IMG/VR virus record: IMGVR_UViG_3300020470_000054 | Location: 1-40,156 of that record | Source of the DNA: a virus | Direction: 5' to 3' (one strand) | DNA: 40,156 bases | In this document: positions 4,274-12,074 of the stretch, piece by piece | Position numbering within the stretch: position 1 is the stretch's first letter | Layout: each line of letters starts with the position of its first letter | Translations under genes and position numbers: made by a program | The notes under the pieces: generated by a model | Seen by the model: only the letters and a program-made list of their open reading frames with translations | Told to the model about the DNA's origin: nothing | The model's database searches: none

Positions 4274-6172
4274 TTATGTGAGTGGTGTTAGGGCGTTGAT
4301 TAGTTTTGTGGGGTCGGGTTTGTCTGTTATTGCTTTGTGGGTGTTGTGGATTTTTGTTTGTATTGTGTTGTGTACGTGGGTGTCTATGGTTCCGGGGATT
4401 ATGAGGTTGTGGATTGTTACGGGTTGGGTTTGTCCGATTCTGTGTATTCTTGCTGTTGTTTGTTGGTAGTGGGCGGGTGTCCATGGGGGTTCTATTATTA
4501 GCATGTTGTGGGCTGCGTTGAGGGTGTGTCCGTGTGCGGCTGCTGTTATGCTGATTGTGATGTTCATGTGTTTGGGGTCGGTTGTGAATTTGTGTTTTGC
4601 GGTTTCGGTTTCTTTGGGGTTTTGGCCGCCTATTATTTTGAGTCCTCCGGTTTCGTTTGCTATGGTTTGTACTATTTCTCGGTGGTGGGCGGCGATGACG
4701 ATTTTTAGTCCTTGTTCGTTGGCGTTGTTTATCCATTCTATTGCTTGTTGTATTTTGGCGTGTGCGGTTATTTGTCGTAGGGCGGTTAGTTGGATGAGGG
4801 TTTCGTTGTTTTGTGCGGCGAAGTGTGCTTGTATTCTGGCGGCGTCGGGGTTTCGTCCTTCTTGGATGGCGAGTTGTTCGCATTGTGCTTTGTACCATTC
4901 TTGGAGGTCGTGTAGGGCTTGGTTGTATTGTTTTTTGTGTTTGTTGTCTAGGGTTGCGTGTATGGTGTTGTATGTGATTGGTGGTAGGTCTGGTAGGACG
5001 TCTTCTTTTTCTCTTCTGATGTAGCAGGTTTTGCGTAGGTTGTTGTGGAGTTCTGGTAGGTTGCTGGCTCCGTGTGTTTGCCAGTGTCCCCATTGGTCTC
5101 TGTAGGCTCCGCAGTAGCGTTTGTAGAAGTTCCAGAGTCCTCCTAGTTTTTCTAGTTGTCCGATGATTTCTAGTTGGGGTGCGTATTCTGCTGGTCGGTT
5201 TGTTATTGGTGTTCCTGTGAGTAGTAGGATGTTTCCGGTTTTGGGTATGTTTTTGGCGATGTGTTTTGCTGCTTTTGTGCGTTGTGCGGTTCTGTTTTTG
5301 CAGTAGTGTGATTCGTCTAGGATGAGTGTTTGGTAGTTGTTGTTTGTTAGTCCTGTTTTGTGGTGGTTTAGGTTTGGGTAGCCGATTATGGTGTAGTCGG
5401 TTTGGGTTTGTGGGGTTTCTTTGCGTCCTTGTATGTGGGTGGTTGTTCTGTGGGGTAGTGCTTCTTTGATTTTGTTTTCCCAGTCGTGTTGTAGGCTTGA
5501 TGGGCATACGATGAGTGCTGGGTATTGGTTGGTGTGTTCTGTGACGGCTAGGGATTGGAGTGATTTGCCTAGTCCCATTTCGTCGGCGATGAATGTTCGT
5601 TGTTTGTCGGCGGCGTATGCTACTCCTGCTTTTTGGTAGGGGTAGAGGTTTAGTTTTAGTTTGGGTATGTGTATGTTTGCGTCTGTTGCTTTGCTTAGGT
5701 TGATGGCGTGTTGGTCGTGTTGTTTTTCTATGTCGGCGTGTTCTTGTATGTGTTCTGGTATGGGTATGTCAAATTTGTTTGCCCAGTCTATGATGTCGTG
5801 TATGCTTGTTTTTGGGGCGATCCATTTTTTGGTGGCTGTGTCCCATTTGATTCCGGCGATGTTTTTGAGTTGGTCTACTTTGAGGGTTTCGTAGGGGAGG
5901 GTGACTATGAGTTTGTCGGTTTTTAGTTTTATGGAGGGTTTGCCGATTGGGTGGTGGGGTATTTGTAGTTTGATGAGGTCGTTGTCTATGTTGATTCCCC
6001 ACGCTTGGCAGAATTCTATTAGTTGTGTTGTTTCGGATACTGGGATGCGCCAGACTTTGTTTATTTTGTCCCATCGTGCTGTTGGGAAGCTGTCTTTGAG
6101 TGCTTGTATTTCGTCTGGGTTGTAGGGGGTGTCTAGTATTATGTGGGTGTCTTTTAGGTATATTTTTTTCAT
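4274..6172 (-). CDS. SNF2-family (SMARCAL1-like) helicase
   Basis: A DNA-dependent ATPase of the SNF2 family, 632 aa. Two HARP-like repeats lie at the N-terminus (about residues 13-45 and 88-120, each ending in a W-x-IP or W-x-AP motif), as in annealing helicases that remodel forks. The helicase core follows: motif I DEMGLGKS (197-204), motif II DESH (286-289), motif III LLTGTP near 320 and motif VI HRIGQTQP near the C-terminus. It starts one base after the deacetylase stop (TAACATG), so the two are coupled. Wobble positions are almost only A or C, unlike the genes to the right, which suggests acquisition from elsewhere. Likely role is replication fork repair or recombination; the partner is unknown. 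Confidence 0.93.
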   Translation of the reverse strand: MKKIYLKDTHIILDTPYNPDEIQALKDSFPTARWDKINKVWRIPVSETTQLIEFCQAWGINIDNDLIKLQIPHHPIGKPSIKLKTDKLIVTLPYETLKVDQLKNIAGIKWDTATKKWIAPKTSIHDIIDWANKFDIPIPEHIQEHADIEKQHDQHAINLSKATDANIHIPKLKLNLYPYQKAGVAYAADKQRTFIADEMGLGKSLQSLAVTEHTNQYPALIVCPSSLQHDWENKIKEALPHRTTTHIQGRKETPQTQTDYTIIGYPNLNHHKTGLTNNNYQTLILDESHYCKNRTAQRTKAAKHIAKNIPKTGNILLLTGTPITNRPAEYAPQLEIIGQLEKLGGLWNFYKRYCGAYRDQWGHWQTHGASNLPELHNNLRKTCYIRREKEDVLPDLPPITYNTIHATLDNKHKKQYNQALHDLQEWYKAQCEQLAIQEGRNPDAARIQAHFAAQNNETLIQLTALRQITAHAKIQQAIEWINNANEQGLKIVIAAHHREIVQTIANETGGLKIIGGQNPKETETAKHKFTTDPKHMNITISITAAAHGHTLNAAHNMLIIEPPWTPAHYQQTTARIHRIGQTQPVTIHNLIIPGTIDTHVHNTIQTKIHNTHKAITDKPDPTKLINALTPLT

Positions 6173-6173
6173 G

Positions 6174-7082
6174 TTAGAAGTGGGCGTAGTTTTCTATAGC
6201 CTTGTTGGCTGCGTTTATTGTGTTTAGGTGACTTTCTGCTAGGCTTTCTGCTGTTTGTGATTGTGTGTAGCCTCCTGCTAGTACGAATACGCAGGGTGTT
6301 CCTTGTTTCATGGTTTTGTTGAAGACTAGTTCGTCTCGTTTTTGTAGGGTGTCGTGTGATATTTCTGGGTATGGGTCTACTCCTGCATTGTATAATATGA
6401 GGTCTGTGTTGTCCCAGTCTACGAAGTAGGCTAGTGTTGTTTCTACGTCGGTTAGGTATTCTTCGTCTGTTGTGGCTATTGTTATGTGGTGTGTGTCGTC
6501 GGCTTCGTAGCTGTCAAACATGTTTGTTGAGATGTCGTATTGGTGTACTCGGTCGTCTATTTTTAGGTCTCTTAGCATGCTTACGGTTCCTCCTCCGCAG
6601 TGTGCGTCAAAGTCTAGTATTACGATGTTTTGGTCTTTTAGTAGGTTTGCTGCTACTGCGAGTCCGTTTACGGTGCAGTATCCGTCTCCTTGGTCTGTTT
6701 TGGCGTGGTGGAGTCCTGATGAGAGGCTTCCTGCTATGAGGTGTGGGTACCAGTTTTCTCTTGGGAGTTTACTCATGGCGCTTATTACGCTTTCGCATGC
6801 GGCTAGTATTCCGGCGGTGCTGTTGGCGGCCATTTTCCATATGCCTTCGTCCCAGTCAAAGCCGTTTGATGCTGCTAGCCATTTTGGGTCACCTGTGATT
6901 AGGCTTTGTACGTATTCTTCTGAGTGGGCTTCGTGTATTCCGTGTATGGCTAGATTTACGGCGTGTTTGGGGTCCATTACGTTGTCTAGTCCTAGTTTGG
7001 CGGCGATGTCTGCGCTTTTTCGTGTGGTGTCAAATGACTCTTGTGCAGCGACGTAATGTTTGTTGTAAAATATGTCTATCAT
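6174..7082 (-). CDS. HDAC/AcuC/acetylpolyamine-hydrolase family deacetylase
   Basis: A zinc-dependent deacetylase of the arginase-deacetylase fold, 302 aa. Visible landmarks: the active-site pair H125-H126 in SGLHHAK, GYCTVNG after it, zinc ligands D159 and H161 within ILDFDAHCGGGT, D236 in YNAGVDP, and the LAGGY loop with Tyr272. The usual second His after the ligand (DxHH) is Cys here. The start is placed at the ATG at 7082, preceded by AAGGAG; an in-frame TTG at 7142 lacks one. It is the first gene of an operon with the SNF2 helicase under the promoter at 7182-7210. Wobble bases are A/C-biased. Substrate could be acetyl-lysine on a host or phage protein or an acetylated small amine; sequence alone cannot tell. 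Confidence 0.88.
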   Translation of the reverse strand: MIDIFYNKHYVAAQESFDTTRKSADIAAKLGLDNVMDPKHAVNLAIHGIHEAHSEEYVQSLITGDPKWLAASNGFDWDEGIWKMAANSTAGILAACESVISAMSKLPRENWYPHLIAGSLSSGLHHAKTDQGDGYCTVNGLAVAANLLKDQNIVILDFDAHCGGGTVSMLRDLKIDDRVHQYDISTNMFDSYEADDTHHITIATTDEEYLTDVETTLAYFVDWDNTDLILYNAGVDPYPEISHDTLQKRDELVFNKTMKQGTPCVFVLAGGYTQSQTAESLAESHLNTINAANKAIENYAHF

Positions 7083-7095
7083 TTTGCTCCTTATA

Positions 7096-7122
7096 TGAAC
7101 TAACCCCCAAACTAGTTGGGGG
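7096..7122. repeat. Hairpin in deacetylase leader
   Basis: Perfect 8-bp arms ACCCCCAA/TTGGGGGT around about 5 bases, in the 5' leader of the deacetylase-SNF2 mRNA, just before its ribosome binding site. It could modulate translation or attenuate transcription. No T-run follows it on the minus strand. Confidence 0.55.
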
Positions 7123-7148
7123 TCAGCAATCGCTATACTCAAATATTT

Positions 7149-7174
7149 TAGGTGCTATTTGTGTATTGGGGCGA
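7149..7174. repeat. 26-bp repeat, copy A
   Basis: A 26-bp sequence beginning TAGGTGCTA matches 24 of 26 bases of a second copy at 12075-12100. Here it lies in the deacetylase leader, between the promoter and the hairpin. Confidence 0.7.
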
Positions 7175-7181
7175 TACTGTT

Positions 7182-7210
7182 AGCCTAGCAAATTATAGCT
7201 TTCTTGTCAA
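7182..7210 (-). promoter_or_regulatory. Promoter for deacetylase-SNF2 operon
   Basis: Minus strand: TTGACA (7210-7205), 17 bases, TAGGCT (7187-7182). The -35 box overlaps the stop codon of the primase gene. The leader is about 90 bases, unlike the leaderless genes, and contains a repeat and a hairpin. Confidence 0.6.
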
Positions 7211-9009
7211 CCCCAGATTCCGTCATCTTCTTCAAACTCTATGTTTTCATCTGAAGTTTGCGGTTCGTTTTCTGTTTGCTGGTAGTTTTGATATTGTGCG
7301 AATTCTACTACCTCAAATGGCCATGTGTCTCCTCGTTTGCATAGCTCTGGCCATTCTCTTGCTTCTCGTTGACCTCTGTAGTGTTTGAACTGTATTAGTT
7401 CTGGGTCTGTTGGGTCGGGTGCTAGAGCGATACCGAACTCTGACCATCTTGACCATACTGCCGATCCGAATGGTCGTAGGTCTCGTTGTCCACCTGACCC
7501 TAGTGGGGCGTGGTGTTCTATCCATAGCGCACAGTCGTATGTTACTCTTAGGTAGTCAAGGAATCTTGCTATTTCAATTGATACTGATTCGGCTGTTCTA
7601 CCGCCGGGGTCTATGAATGCTTTGTAGAGCGGACCGAAGAATAGTATGTCTGGTTTTATTGCTGCTACTTGTTCTTCTATCGCTGCTCTATCTTCTGGCT
7701 TTAACAGGTTCACACCGTCCGGCTTCATCCATAGGTGTGCGTCCATGTCTTTGTGCTTGTCATGCCATTTAATCTTTTCGTAGATTCTTCTTGCGGTACG
7801 TTGAATGATTCGTTCTGGGTTTTCTAAGTCTATCATTAGTGTCCGTACTGGCTTTATTGCGTTTCGTTTGAATGGGTGTATGCCTGCTGACGACAGTAGT
7901 GCTACTTGGCGAGCGAGCGTGGTTTTACCGGCTCCTTCTGCCGCAACTACGATGACTCGTTCTTGTCTCTCTAACACGTTTGGGATTACCCAGTCGTAGG
8001 AAAGGTCAACGTCTTTTTCTAGGAATGGGCTCCATTCTACGAGTGTCCCTGCGTCTTTGTATTCGTGACGAACGTTGCCTATGAATGAGTCCATTCGTGC
8101 GTTTACTTGCGCTAGTAAAGCTTCGTCTGTTATGTCTTCTTTGTTTCCTATTTCGTGTAGATCTTTTATTAACTTGTCTACTTCTGGCCTGTTAGTTGGA
8201 TTGGTGGTAACTTCTTCTGGCGCTTCTGCGTCAAAGGGTATTAGGGATTGTGGTATTTCCCCACCGTCTTCTAATAGGTCACTTATGTCATTGTATTTTC
8301 CGGGCTTATATACTCTTACGGTGGCACCGACTTTTATAAGGTCGTTGTATACTGCTCTTGCGTGTAGATATCCAGCGTCGTCGTTATCGCATATAATTAT
8401 TACGTTTGCCCCTGCGAGTGTTTGGGTGTGATGGTCCATCCATTTGTTTTGACCTTCACCGCCTGCACCGCCCGGATTGGTAGTGGCAACTTTTCCAATC
8501 GCTTCTAGTGAGTGTACGTCTTTTTCACCTTCTACAATGTAGATGGGTTTGCCTTCTTCTTTTGCGGCAATGACCTGTGGCAGTCTGTATAGTGGTTTCG
8601 TTATGCCTGATGTTGACCAGTCCCATCCACCGTTTTCTGACGGCTTTCTTTGACGAAATGTTTTTTTGCCGCTGTCATCTATGAAACGCAAAACTTCCAT
8701 GACCTTATTACCGTCTTCGTCATAGTATTTGTATGTGTCTTGTAAAGTTAAATCTGGCTTTTTGCTCGGCATGCGTTTTGATTCTTTCGGAAATAAGTCT
8801 GATAGTGACAACCCTATGGATTCGCATACTTCTGATGCGGAGCACCCACCGCCTCGTTGGCAATGTATCAAGACTTGCTCTTGTTTTCCTACCGCTACAC
8901 GTAGCGAGGGATTTTCGTCATCGTTTCTACATGGGCACCTTGCGTCCCACTGGTTTTTACCTGACTCTTTGTGATCTAGTCTGGATAGTACATTATCAAT
9001 TGGTTTCAT
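7207..9009 (-). CDS. DNA primase-helicase (zinc finger, TOPRIM, RepA-type ATPase)
   Basis: Replication protein of 600 aa. Domains in order: a CHC2-like zinc finger (CPC at about 25-27, HC at 49-50 and a further Cys near 56), a TOPRIM domain (VEGEKD at about 159-164, CDNDDAG at about 207-213), then a RecA/RepA-type ATPase (Walker A AAEGAGKTT at about 356-364, LMIDLENP, DILFFGP as Walker B, IEHHAP). The N-terminal half makes primers and the C-terminal ATPase likely unwinds DNA. The start at ATG 9009 has GGAGG 8 bases upstream; the in-frame GTG at 9018 abuts that site. It overlaps the loader gene by 14 bases. Confidence 0.92.
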   Translation of the reverse strand: MKPIDNVLSRLDHKESGKNQWDARCPCRNDDENPSLRVAVGKQEQVLIHCQRGGGCSASEVCESIGLSLSDLFPKESKRMPSKKPDLTLQDTYKYYDEDGNKVMEVLRFIDDSGKKTFRQRKPSENGGWDWSTSGITKPLYRLPQVIAAKEEGKPIYIVEGEKDVHSLEAIGKVATTNPGGAGGEGQNKWMDHHTQTLAGANVIIICDNDDAGYLHARAVYNDLIKVGATVRVYKPGKYNDISDLLEDGGEIPQSLIPFDAEAPEEVTTNPTNRPEVDKLIKDLHEIGNKEDITDEALLAQVNARMDSFIGNVRHEYKDAGTLVEWSPFLEKDVDLSYDWVIPNVLERQERVIVVAAEGAGKTTLARQVALLSSAGIHPFKRNAIKPVRTLMIDLENPERIIQRTARRIYEKIKWHDKHKDMDAHLWMKPDGVNLLKPEDRAAIEEQVAAIKPDILFFGPLYKAFIDPGGRTAESVSIEIARFLDYLRVTYDCALWIEHHAPLGSGGQRDLRPFGSAVWSRWSEFGIALAPDPTDPELIQFKHYRGQREAREWPELCKRGDTWPFEVVEFAQYQNYQQTENEPQTSDENIEFEEDDGIWG

Positions 9010-9472
9010 CTGATGCACCTCCGTAGTTGTTTAGAATGTATTCTTCTCTAACTTTTTCATACAATGATGTGAACATTGCACGGTCAGAGTTTGTTGTTAA
9101 ACTTGTTGCGCTTGAACCTAAGCGACGCATAGTGTCTGCCAACACTGGATGTGGCTTGTCGTAATCGTAGGTTCCGCTGTAAATCTTTTGTCCAATTGCT
9201 TGAAGCACAGTCCATGCTTCTTCTGGCTCTGGTGGAAGTTCGTCTCCACGAATTTTGGCTAACGTGTTTATCCGTAGTTCAGCCGGTCTTGGGGCCCATC
9301 GTTTCCCAGATAGGGCGAGGCTTTTAATGGTTGTTTTTACTTCGTTGTAGGGAAGGTCCTGAAGGTACTCCCAGTAACCCATTGTGCGAATGTTTATTGA
9401 TGATTGGTCTAAAGGCATGTTCCAGCTAACACTAAGTAATTGGGTAGCCTTCATGCACTCTTCTTTGTCCAT
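8996..9472 (-). CDS. Probable replicative helicase loader (G39P/DnaI-type)
   Basis: 158 aa. The central motif of a short helical domain, YWEYLQDLPYNEVKT followed by RWAPRPAELR, resembles the N-terminal domain of phage helicase loaders such as SPP1 G39P. Its position directly upstream of, and overlapping, the primase-helicase gene fits that role, though a loader for a fused primase-helicase would be unusual. No Walker motif is present, so it is not a DnaC-type ATPase loader. The mRNA is predicted leaderless: the ATG at 9472 is 7 bases after the -10 box. The identification is by motif and context only. Confidence 0.6.
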   Translation of the reverse strand: MDKEECMKATQLLSVSWNMPLDQSSINIRTMGYWEYLQDLPYNEVKTTIKSLALSGKRWAPRPAELRINTLAKIRGDELPPEPEEAWTVLQAIGQKIYSGTYDYDKPHPVLADTMRRLGSSATSLTTNSDRAMFTSLYEKVREEYILNNYGGASDETN

Positions 9473-9478
9473 GACTAA

Positions 9479-9507
9479 ATGATACTCCTTTTGAATCTAA
9501 AAGTCAA
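9479..9507 (-). promoter_or_regulatory. Leaderless promoter for loader-primase operon
   Basis: Minus strand: TTGACT (9507-9502), 17 bases, TATCAT (9484-9479), then 6 bases to the ATG at 9472. Confidence 0.8.
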
Positions 9508-9523
9508 GTGTGTAACTTTGGTG

Positions 9524-9541
9524 ACCCCCCTTTCGGGGGGC
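9524..9541 (-). terminator. GC hairpin after ssb
   Basis: CCCCCC-TTTC-GGGGGG perfect hairpin between ssb and the loader promoter. No T-run follows on either strand, so it may be a pause or RNA-protecting element rather than a complete intrinsic terminator. Confidence 0.5.
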
Positions 9542-9572
9542 CGACCATTGTTATCCTTTCGCCTAGTGATGA

Positions 9573-10004
9573 TTAAAAATCTTCAAAAGGGTCAGAAGAA
9601 GGTGCAGCCGATGCCTTTGCAGGCGTTTTGCTGTACGATCCATCACCTGACTTTTGACGTCTGGTGATATCTTCAAGACCATAGACATTTACTGCGATTG
9701 AGTCTGCAACGACTTCAACCGTTGAACGTTTTTGACCTGTCTCTTTATCTTCCCATGAGCGTTGCTCAAGACGACCTTTAACGATAACTGGTAGTCCTTT
9801 TTCAAGAATTCCAGCAGCGTCTTCTGCGGTCTTTCTCCAAGCTACGACATTGAAAAATGACGTGTCTCCCGTCCATTCACCGTTAACCTGATAACGTCGC
9901 TCTGATGCCACTGAAAAGGCCAATCGTGCGTTTCCGTTATTTGAGTATTTCAACTCTGGATCAGCGGTGATATTTCCTGTAATTGCTGTGTCTGCGTTTC
10001 CCAT
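9573..10004 (-). CDS. ssb: Single-stranded DNA-binding protein
   Basis: 143 aa. The OB-fold SSB signature is clear: an N-terminal ITGNITADPELKYSNNGNAR, then FNVVAWRKTAEDAA and the LEQRSWEDKETGQKR strand, as in bacterial SSB. The C-terminus is a low-complexity linker ending in the acidic SDPFEDF tip, which in bacterial SSBs binds partner proteins. It coats single-stranded DNA for replication and recombination. Transcribed from the promoter at 10043-10071 with a leader of about 30 bases and an AGGAG site before the ATG. Confidence 0.96.
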   Translation of the reverse strand: MGNADTAITGNITADPELKYSNNGNARLAFSVASERRYQVNGEWTGDTSFFNVVAWRKTAEDAAGILEKGLPVIVKGRLEQRSWEDKETGQKRSTVEVVADSIAVNVYGLEDITRRQKSGDGSYSKTPAKASAAPSSDPFEDF

Positions 10005-10042
10005 ATTAGTCTCCTATCCATAAGTATCTTGCAGATATTTAT

Positions 10043-10071
10043 ACAATAGCAAATCTGTAGAGTCTTGTCAA
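10043..10071 (-). promoter_or_regulatory. ssb: ssb promoter
   Basis: Minus strand: TTGACA (10071-10066), 17 bases, TATTGT (10048-10043). It is back to back with the plus promoter at 10082-10110; the two -35 boxes are 10 bases apart and could be co-regulated. Confidence 0.72.
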
Positions 10072-10081
10072 GGGTTGGGGC

Positions 10082-10110
10082 TTGATTTTTTTCTAGGGCT
10101 GTATTACAAT
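10082..10110 (+). promoter_or_regulatory. Leaderless promoter for 10117 gene
   Basis: TTGATT, 17 bases, TACAAT, then 6 bases to the ATG at 10117. Confidence 0.78.
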
Positions 10111-10116
10111 AACAAT

Positions 10117-10335
10117 ATGGGTAAAGATTTAGCAGTAGAACAAATGACTTTATACGATGGAATTGTTTCCGTACTTTTAGATTTAGCGGGAATTGAAGAA
10201 GATGATGTACAGGGTTATGATGACATGACCGATATGGCTTCAGTACTTTTTGAAACTCTTGAGATAGAAGCTATAGAAGAAAAAGTAGGTACTTTCTCAG
10301 GTAAGAGGAAGATTTTGTTCAGCGCTACCATTTGA
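10117..10335 (+). CDS. Hypothetical acidic protein, 72 aa
   Basis: Not recognised. A small acidic protein (GIEEDDVQGYDDMTDMAS) with Leu-rich helices and no cysteine. The start is set by the leaderless promoter at 10082-10110, later than an in-frame ATG at 10075 that lies upstream of it. Its last 39 bases overlap the 3' end of the thymidine kinase gene on the opposite strand, so the two mRNAs share complementary tails. It is a single plus-strand gene within a minus-strand block. Confidence 0.6.
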   Translation: MGKDLAVEQMTLYDGIVSVLLDLAGIEEDDVQGYDDMTDMASVLFETLEIEAIEEKVGTFSGKRKILFSATI

Positions 10336-10908
10336 CATAAAATGTTTTCTACATACAACTTGGTAGTCAATGACAGAGTTGTTGTCAACAATTGTATCTT
10401 CTCCATGGTACGCCCTACGCCCACCGACAAATAAAGCGTTGTGGGTTGCAGGAGTTCCGCACCAACATCGTTTTCCATTTTTTATTTGTTTTATTTCGTC
10501 AGCAAGTTCTAACGCTCTACGTGAAGCTGGAAAAATTTGTCCTTTGTAAGAGGTGAGCAATCCAAATAGTTGTATGTGGATGTCACGAGTGTCTGCTAAT
10601 ATGGCTAGCGCCTCAACTTGTTCTTCTGAAAAGAATTGTATTTCGTCTGCAAGTATACAAGACACAGAAAGATTTTTTTCTTTTTCGTATGATTCAACTA
10701 GGTCAGCAATGATAGCATCGTCTTCAACGGTGGTAGCTAATTGAGACACACCTGTTCGGGAACTACAAATATTATTACCGCATCGGTCGTGTTTGTTTAG
10801 AAGCATGACTTGACCCGGAAATGCTTCGTTTAAGTTGAAGTGTGTTTGCAGGAGAAGCGTGGTTTTTCCTGACGCCATCGTGCCATGTCTAAAAATAATA
10901 TTCCCCAT
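10297..10908 (-). CDS. tdk: Thymidine kinase
   Basis: Type II thymidine kinase, 203 aa, which phosphorylates thymidine to dTMP to supply DNA precursors. Motifs: P-loop GTMASGKTT (9-17), DEIQF (88-92) with the catalytic Glu, LFGLLTSYKGQIFPAS, and the zinc-binding cysteines KRCWCGTPATHNALF plus a late VVCRKHF. The length matches the family. It starts 9 bases after the stop of the FmdB-like gene and is probably in the same transcript. The 3' end overlaps the 10117 gene tail to tail. Confidence 0.95.
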   Translation of the reverse strand: MGNIIFRHGTMASGKTTLLLQTHFNLNEAFPGQVMLLNKHDRCGNNICSSRTGVSQLATTVEDDAIIADLVESYEKEKNLSVSCILADEIQFFSEEQVEALAILADTRDIHIQLFGLLTSYKGQIFPASRRALELADEIKQIKNGKRCWCGTPATHNALFVGGRRAYHGEDTIVDNNSVIDYQVVCRKHFMSNGSAEQNLPLT

Positions 10909-10917
10909 GAGGATATA

Positions 10918-11151
10918 CTACTCGTATTGTGCAGAGTTCCAAAGAGACGATCGGTCAGTTCTGTGTGTGGGGGCTACTGTCGCAGGAGTAGGCGTGAAAC
11001 CACTTATTGCTGGAGCAGAAAACACTTTTTTAACAGGCATTAGTTCTTCGGTTTCTGGGTGAGCTATTTCAGTAAGGGTGTCTTCGGATATAGACTGATA
11101 GACTTCAATAGTTTCTTCTGTGTCAATGAACTGGTATGTGTAACGTGGCAT
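10918..11151 (-). CDS. FmdB-like protein that has lost its zinc-binding cysteines
   Basis: 77 aa. The pattern MPRYTYQF...IEVYQSISEDTLTE...VKKVFSAPAISG follows the FmdB/regulatory-protein family (MPxYxYxCxxCG, FEVxQSMSD, LTxCPxCG). At each of the usual four cysteine positions there is another residue, and the protein has no cysteine at all. It therefore keeps the family's spacing and flanking residues but should not bind zinc. Leaderless start (ATG 11151). It precedes thymidine kinase in the same operon. Function is unknown in the family. Confidence 0.65.
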   Translation of the reverse strand: MPRYTYQFIDTEETIEVYQSISEDTLTEIAHPETEELMPVKKVFSAPAISGFTPTPATVAPTHRTDRSSLWNSAQYE

Positions 11152-11157
11152 GTTAGT

Positions 11158-11186
11158 ATTTTACATCATCCGTGAACAAAAATCAA
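11158..11186 (-). promoter_or_regulatory. Leaderless promoter for FmdB-like/tdk operon
   Basis: Minus strand: TTGATT (11186-11181), 17 bases, TAAAAT (11163-11158), 6 bases to the ATG at 11151. Confidence 0.8.
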
Positions 11187-11198
11187 GTTTTAGATTAG

Positions 11199-12023
11199 CT
11201 ACTCAGCAGGAGCGTCTTCTTCAGGAGTTTCTTCCTTAGGCTCTTCTTTCTTTTTTGCTGGAGCCTTTTTCTTTGCTGGAGCTTTCTTTGGTTTGCTTTC
11301 AACCATCTCGGCTAGAGATTCTTCTACGCTTTTTGATGGTTTTTCAGGCTCTTCTGCAACTGCTTCTTCTTTGACTGCTTCTTTTTTGACTGCTTCTTTT
11401 TTAGGAGCAGGCTGAACTATTTCTATTTCATCTGGGGTTGGAACCTTTGTTGACTTTTTGAGTTTTAGAACAATTTGCATTTCGTTTGCTTCTTCTGGAA
11501 GAAATGAAGCAAACTGTGAGTTTGGTGTAACTGTAGAAGAAATTACTCCGGTAGTTTTTGGCCAATCAACATAGGATAAAATCCTGCTGTGCATGGCTAC
11601 TCCATGTGAAAGAAACTCGCCAAATTGTAGAGGCACATCAAGTTCGTCTGTTAACTTTTTAATCATTTTTGCAGTTGCTTCAAGATTTTTTTGAGGCATT
11701 GGATGCGCTTCTAAACCTACAACTAGAACCCAAAATGAAGTTCCAATTGATGCTGGAGATTTAGGTAAATGGTCATCAACTATAAGCGCCTTTTTGTCAG
11801 TAGGTAAGTGTTGATACAGCGTGTCGGTCTCCGCATCATACGTTGCGTGAGGACATAGTCTTCTTTCTTCGTAATCTGCAAACGAGCCAGCAACAGTCTT
11901 TGCGCCAGTAACACCTAGAACAAGTTTTGGGCTACCTTCAGATTGCCTAGCAACAAGGTGTGAATCGGTGATCCATGTTGGCCTAACCTGTATAGTTCCT
12001 TTGTAATTCAATAAATTTCCCAT
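11199..12023 (-). CDS. Amidase-like (PGRP-fold) protein with Lys/Glu-rich tail
   Basis: 274 aa. The N-terminal about 190 residues resemble phage N-acetylmuramoyl-L-alanine amidases: RRLCPHATYDAETDTLYQHLP, then an ASIGTSFWVLVVGLEAHP strand and later FLSHGVAMHSRILSYVDWPKT. If this is right, the usual first zinc ligand is missing: the expected V-L-H-x-T is VLGVT (Gly for His). The C-terminal about 80 residues are low complexity, with repeated AVKKEAV and KKAPAKKK units resembling histone H1-like tails. It could be an endolysin, an inactive cell wall binder or a virion protein. The start ATG at 12023 is 6 bases after a TACAAT box (12035-12030). Confidence 0.45.
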   Translation of the reverse strand: MGNLLNYKGTIQVRPTWITDSHLVARQSEGSPKLVLGVTGAKTVAGSFADYEERRLCPHATYDAETDTLYQHLPTDKKALIVDDHLPKSPASIGTSFWVLVVGLEAHPMPQKNLEATAKMIKKLTDELDVPLQFGEFLSHGVAMHSRILSYVDWPKTTGVISSTVTPNSQFASFLPEEANEMQIVLKLKKSTKVPTPDEIEIVQPAPKKEAVKKEAVKEEAVAEEPEKPSKSVEESLAEMVESKPKKAPAKKKAPAKKKEEPKEETPEEDAPAE

Positions 12024-12029
12024 GATGTT

Positions 12030-12069
12030 ATTGTACCTTACTTTGCAACCCAATGCCAGTAGGTACAAT
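12030..12069. promoter_or_regulatory. Divergent promoter pair with mirrored -10 boxes
   Basis: TACAAT on the minus strand (12035-12030) is 6 bases before the ATG of the amidase-like gene; TACAAT on the plus strand (12064-12069), with TTTGCA at 12042-12047 and a 16-base spacer, serves the secreted repeat protein. The -10 boxes, each with GG in front, form an inverted repeat (ATTGTACC/GGTACAAT), so the two genes may be co-regulated. The minus -35 is poor. Confidence 0.55.
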
Positions 12070-12074
12070 ATTGG

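Noticed and set aside
4194-5507. 437-aa minus-strand frame in another phase
   Set aside because: Lies inside the SNF2 gene, low-complexity Thr/Asn/Arg/Pro protein produced by A/C-rich wobble use; the SNF2 frame has all motifs.
9524-9541. Complete intrinsic terminator for ssb
   Set aside because: Perfect CCCCCC/GGGGGG hairpin but no T-run on either strand; kept only as a possible terminator with lower confidence.
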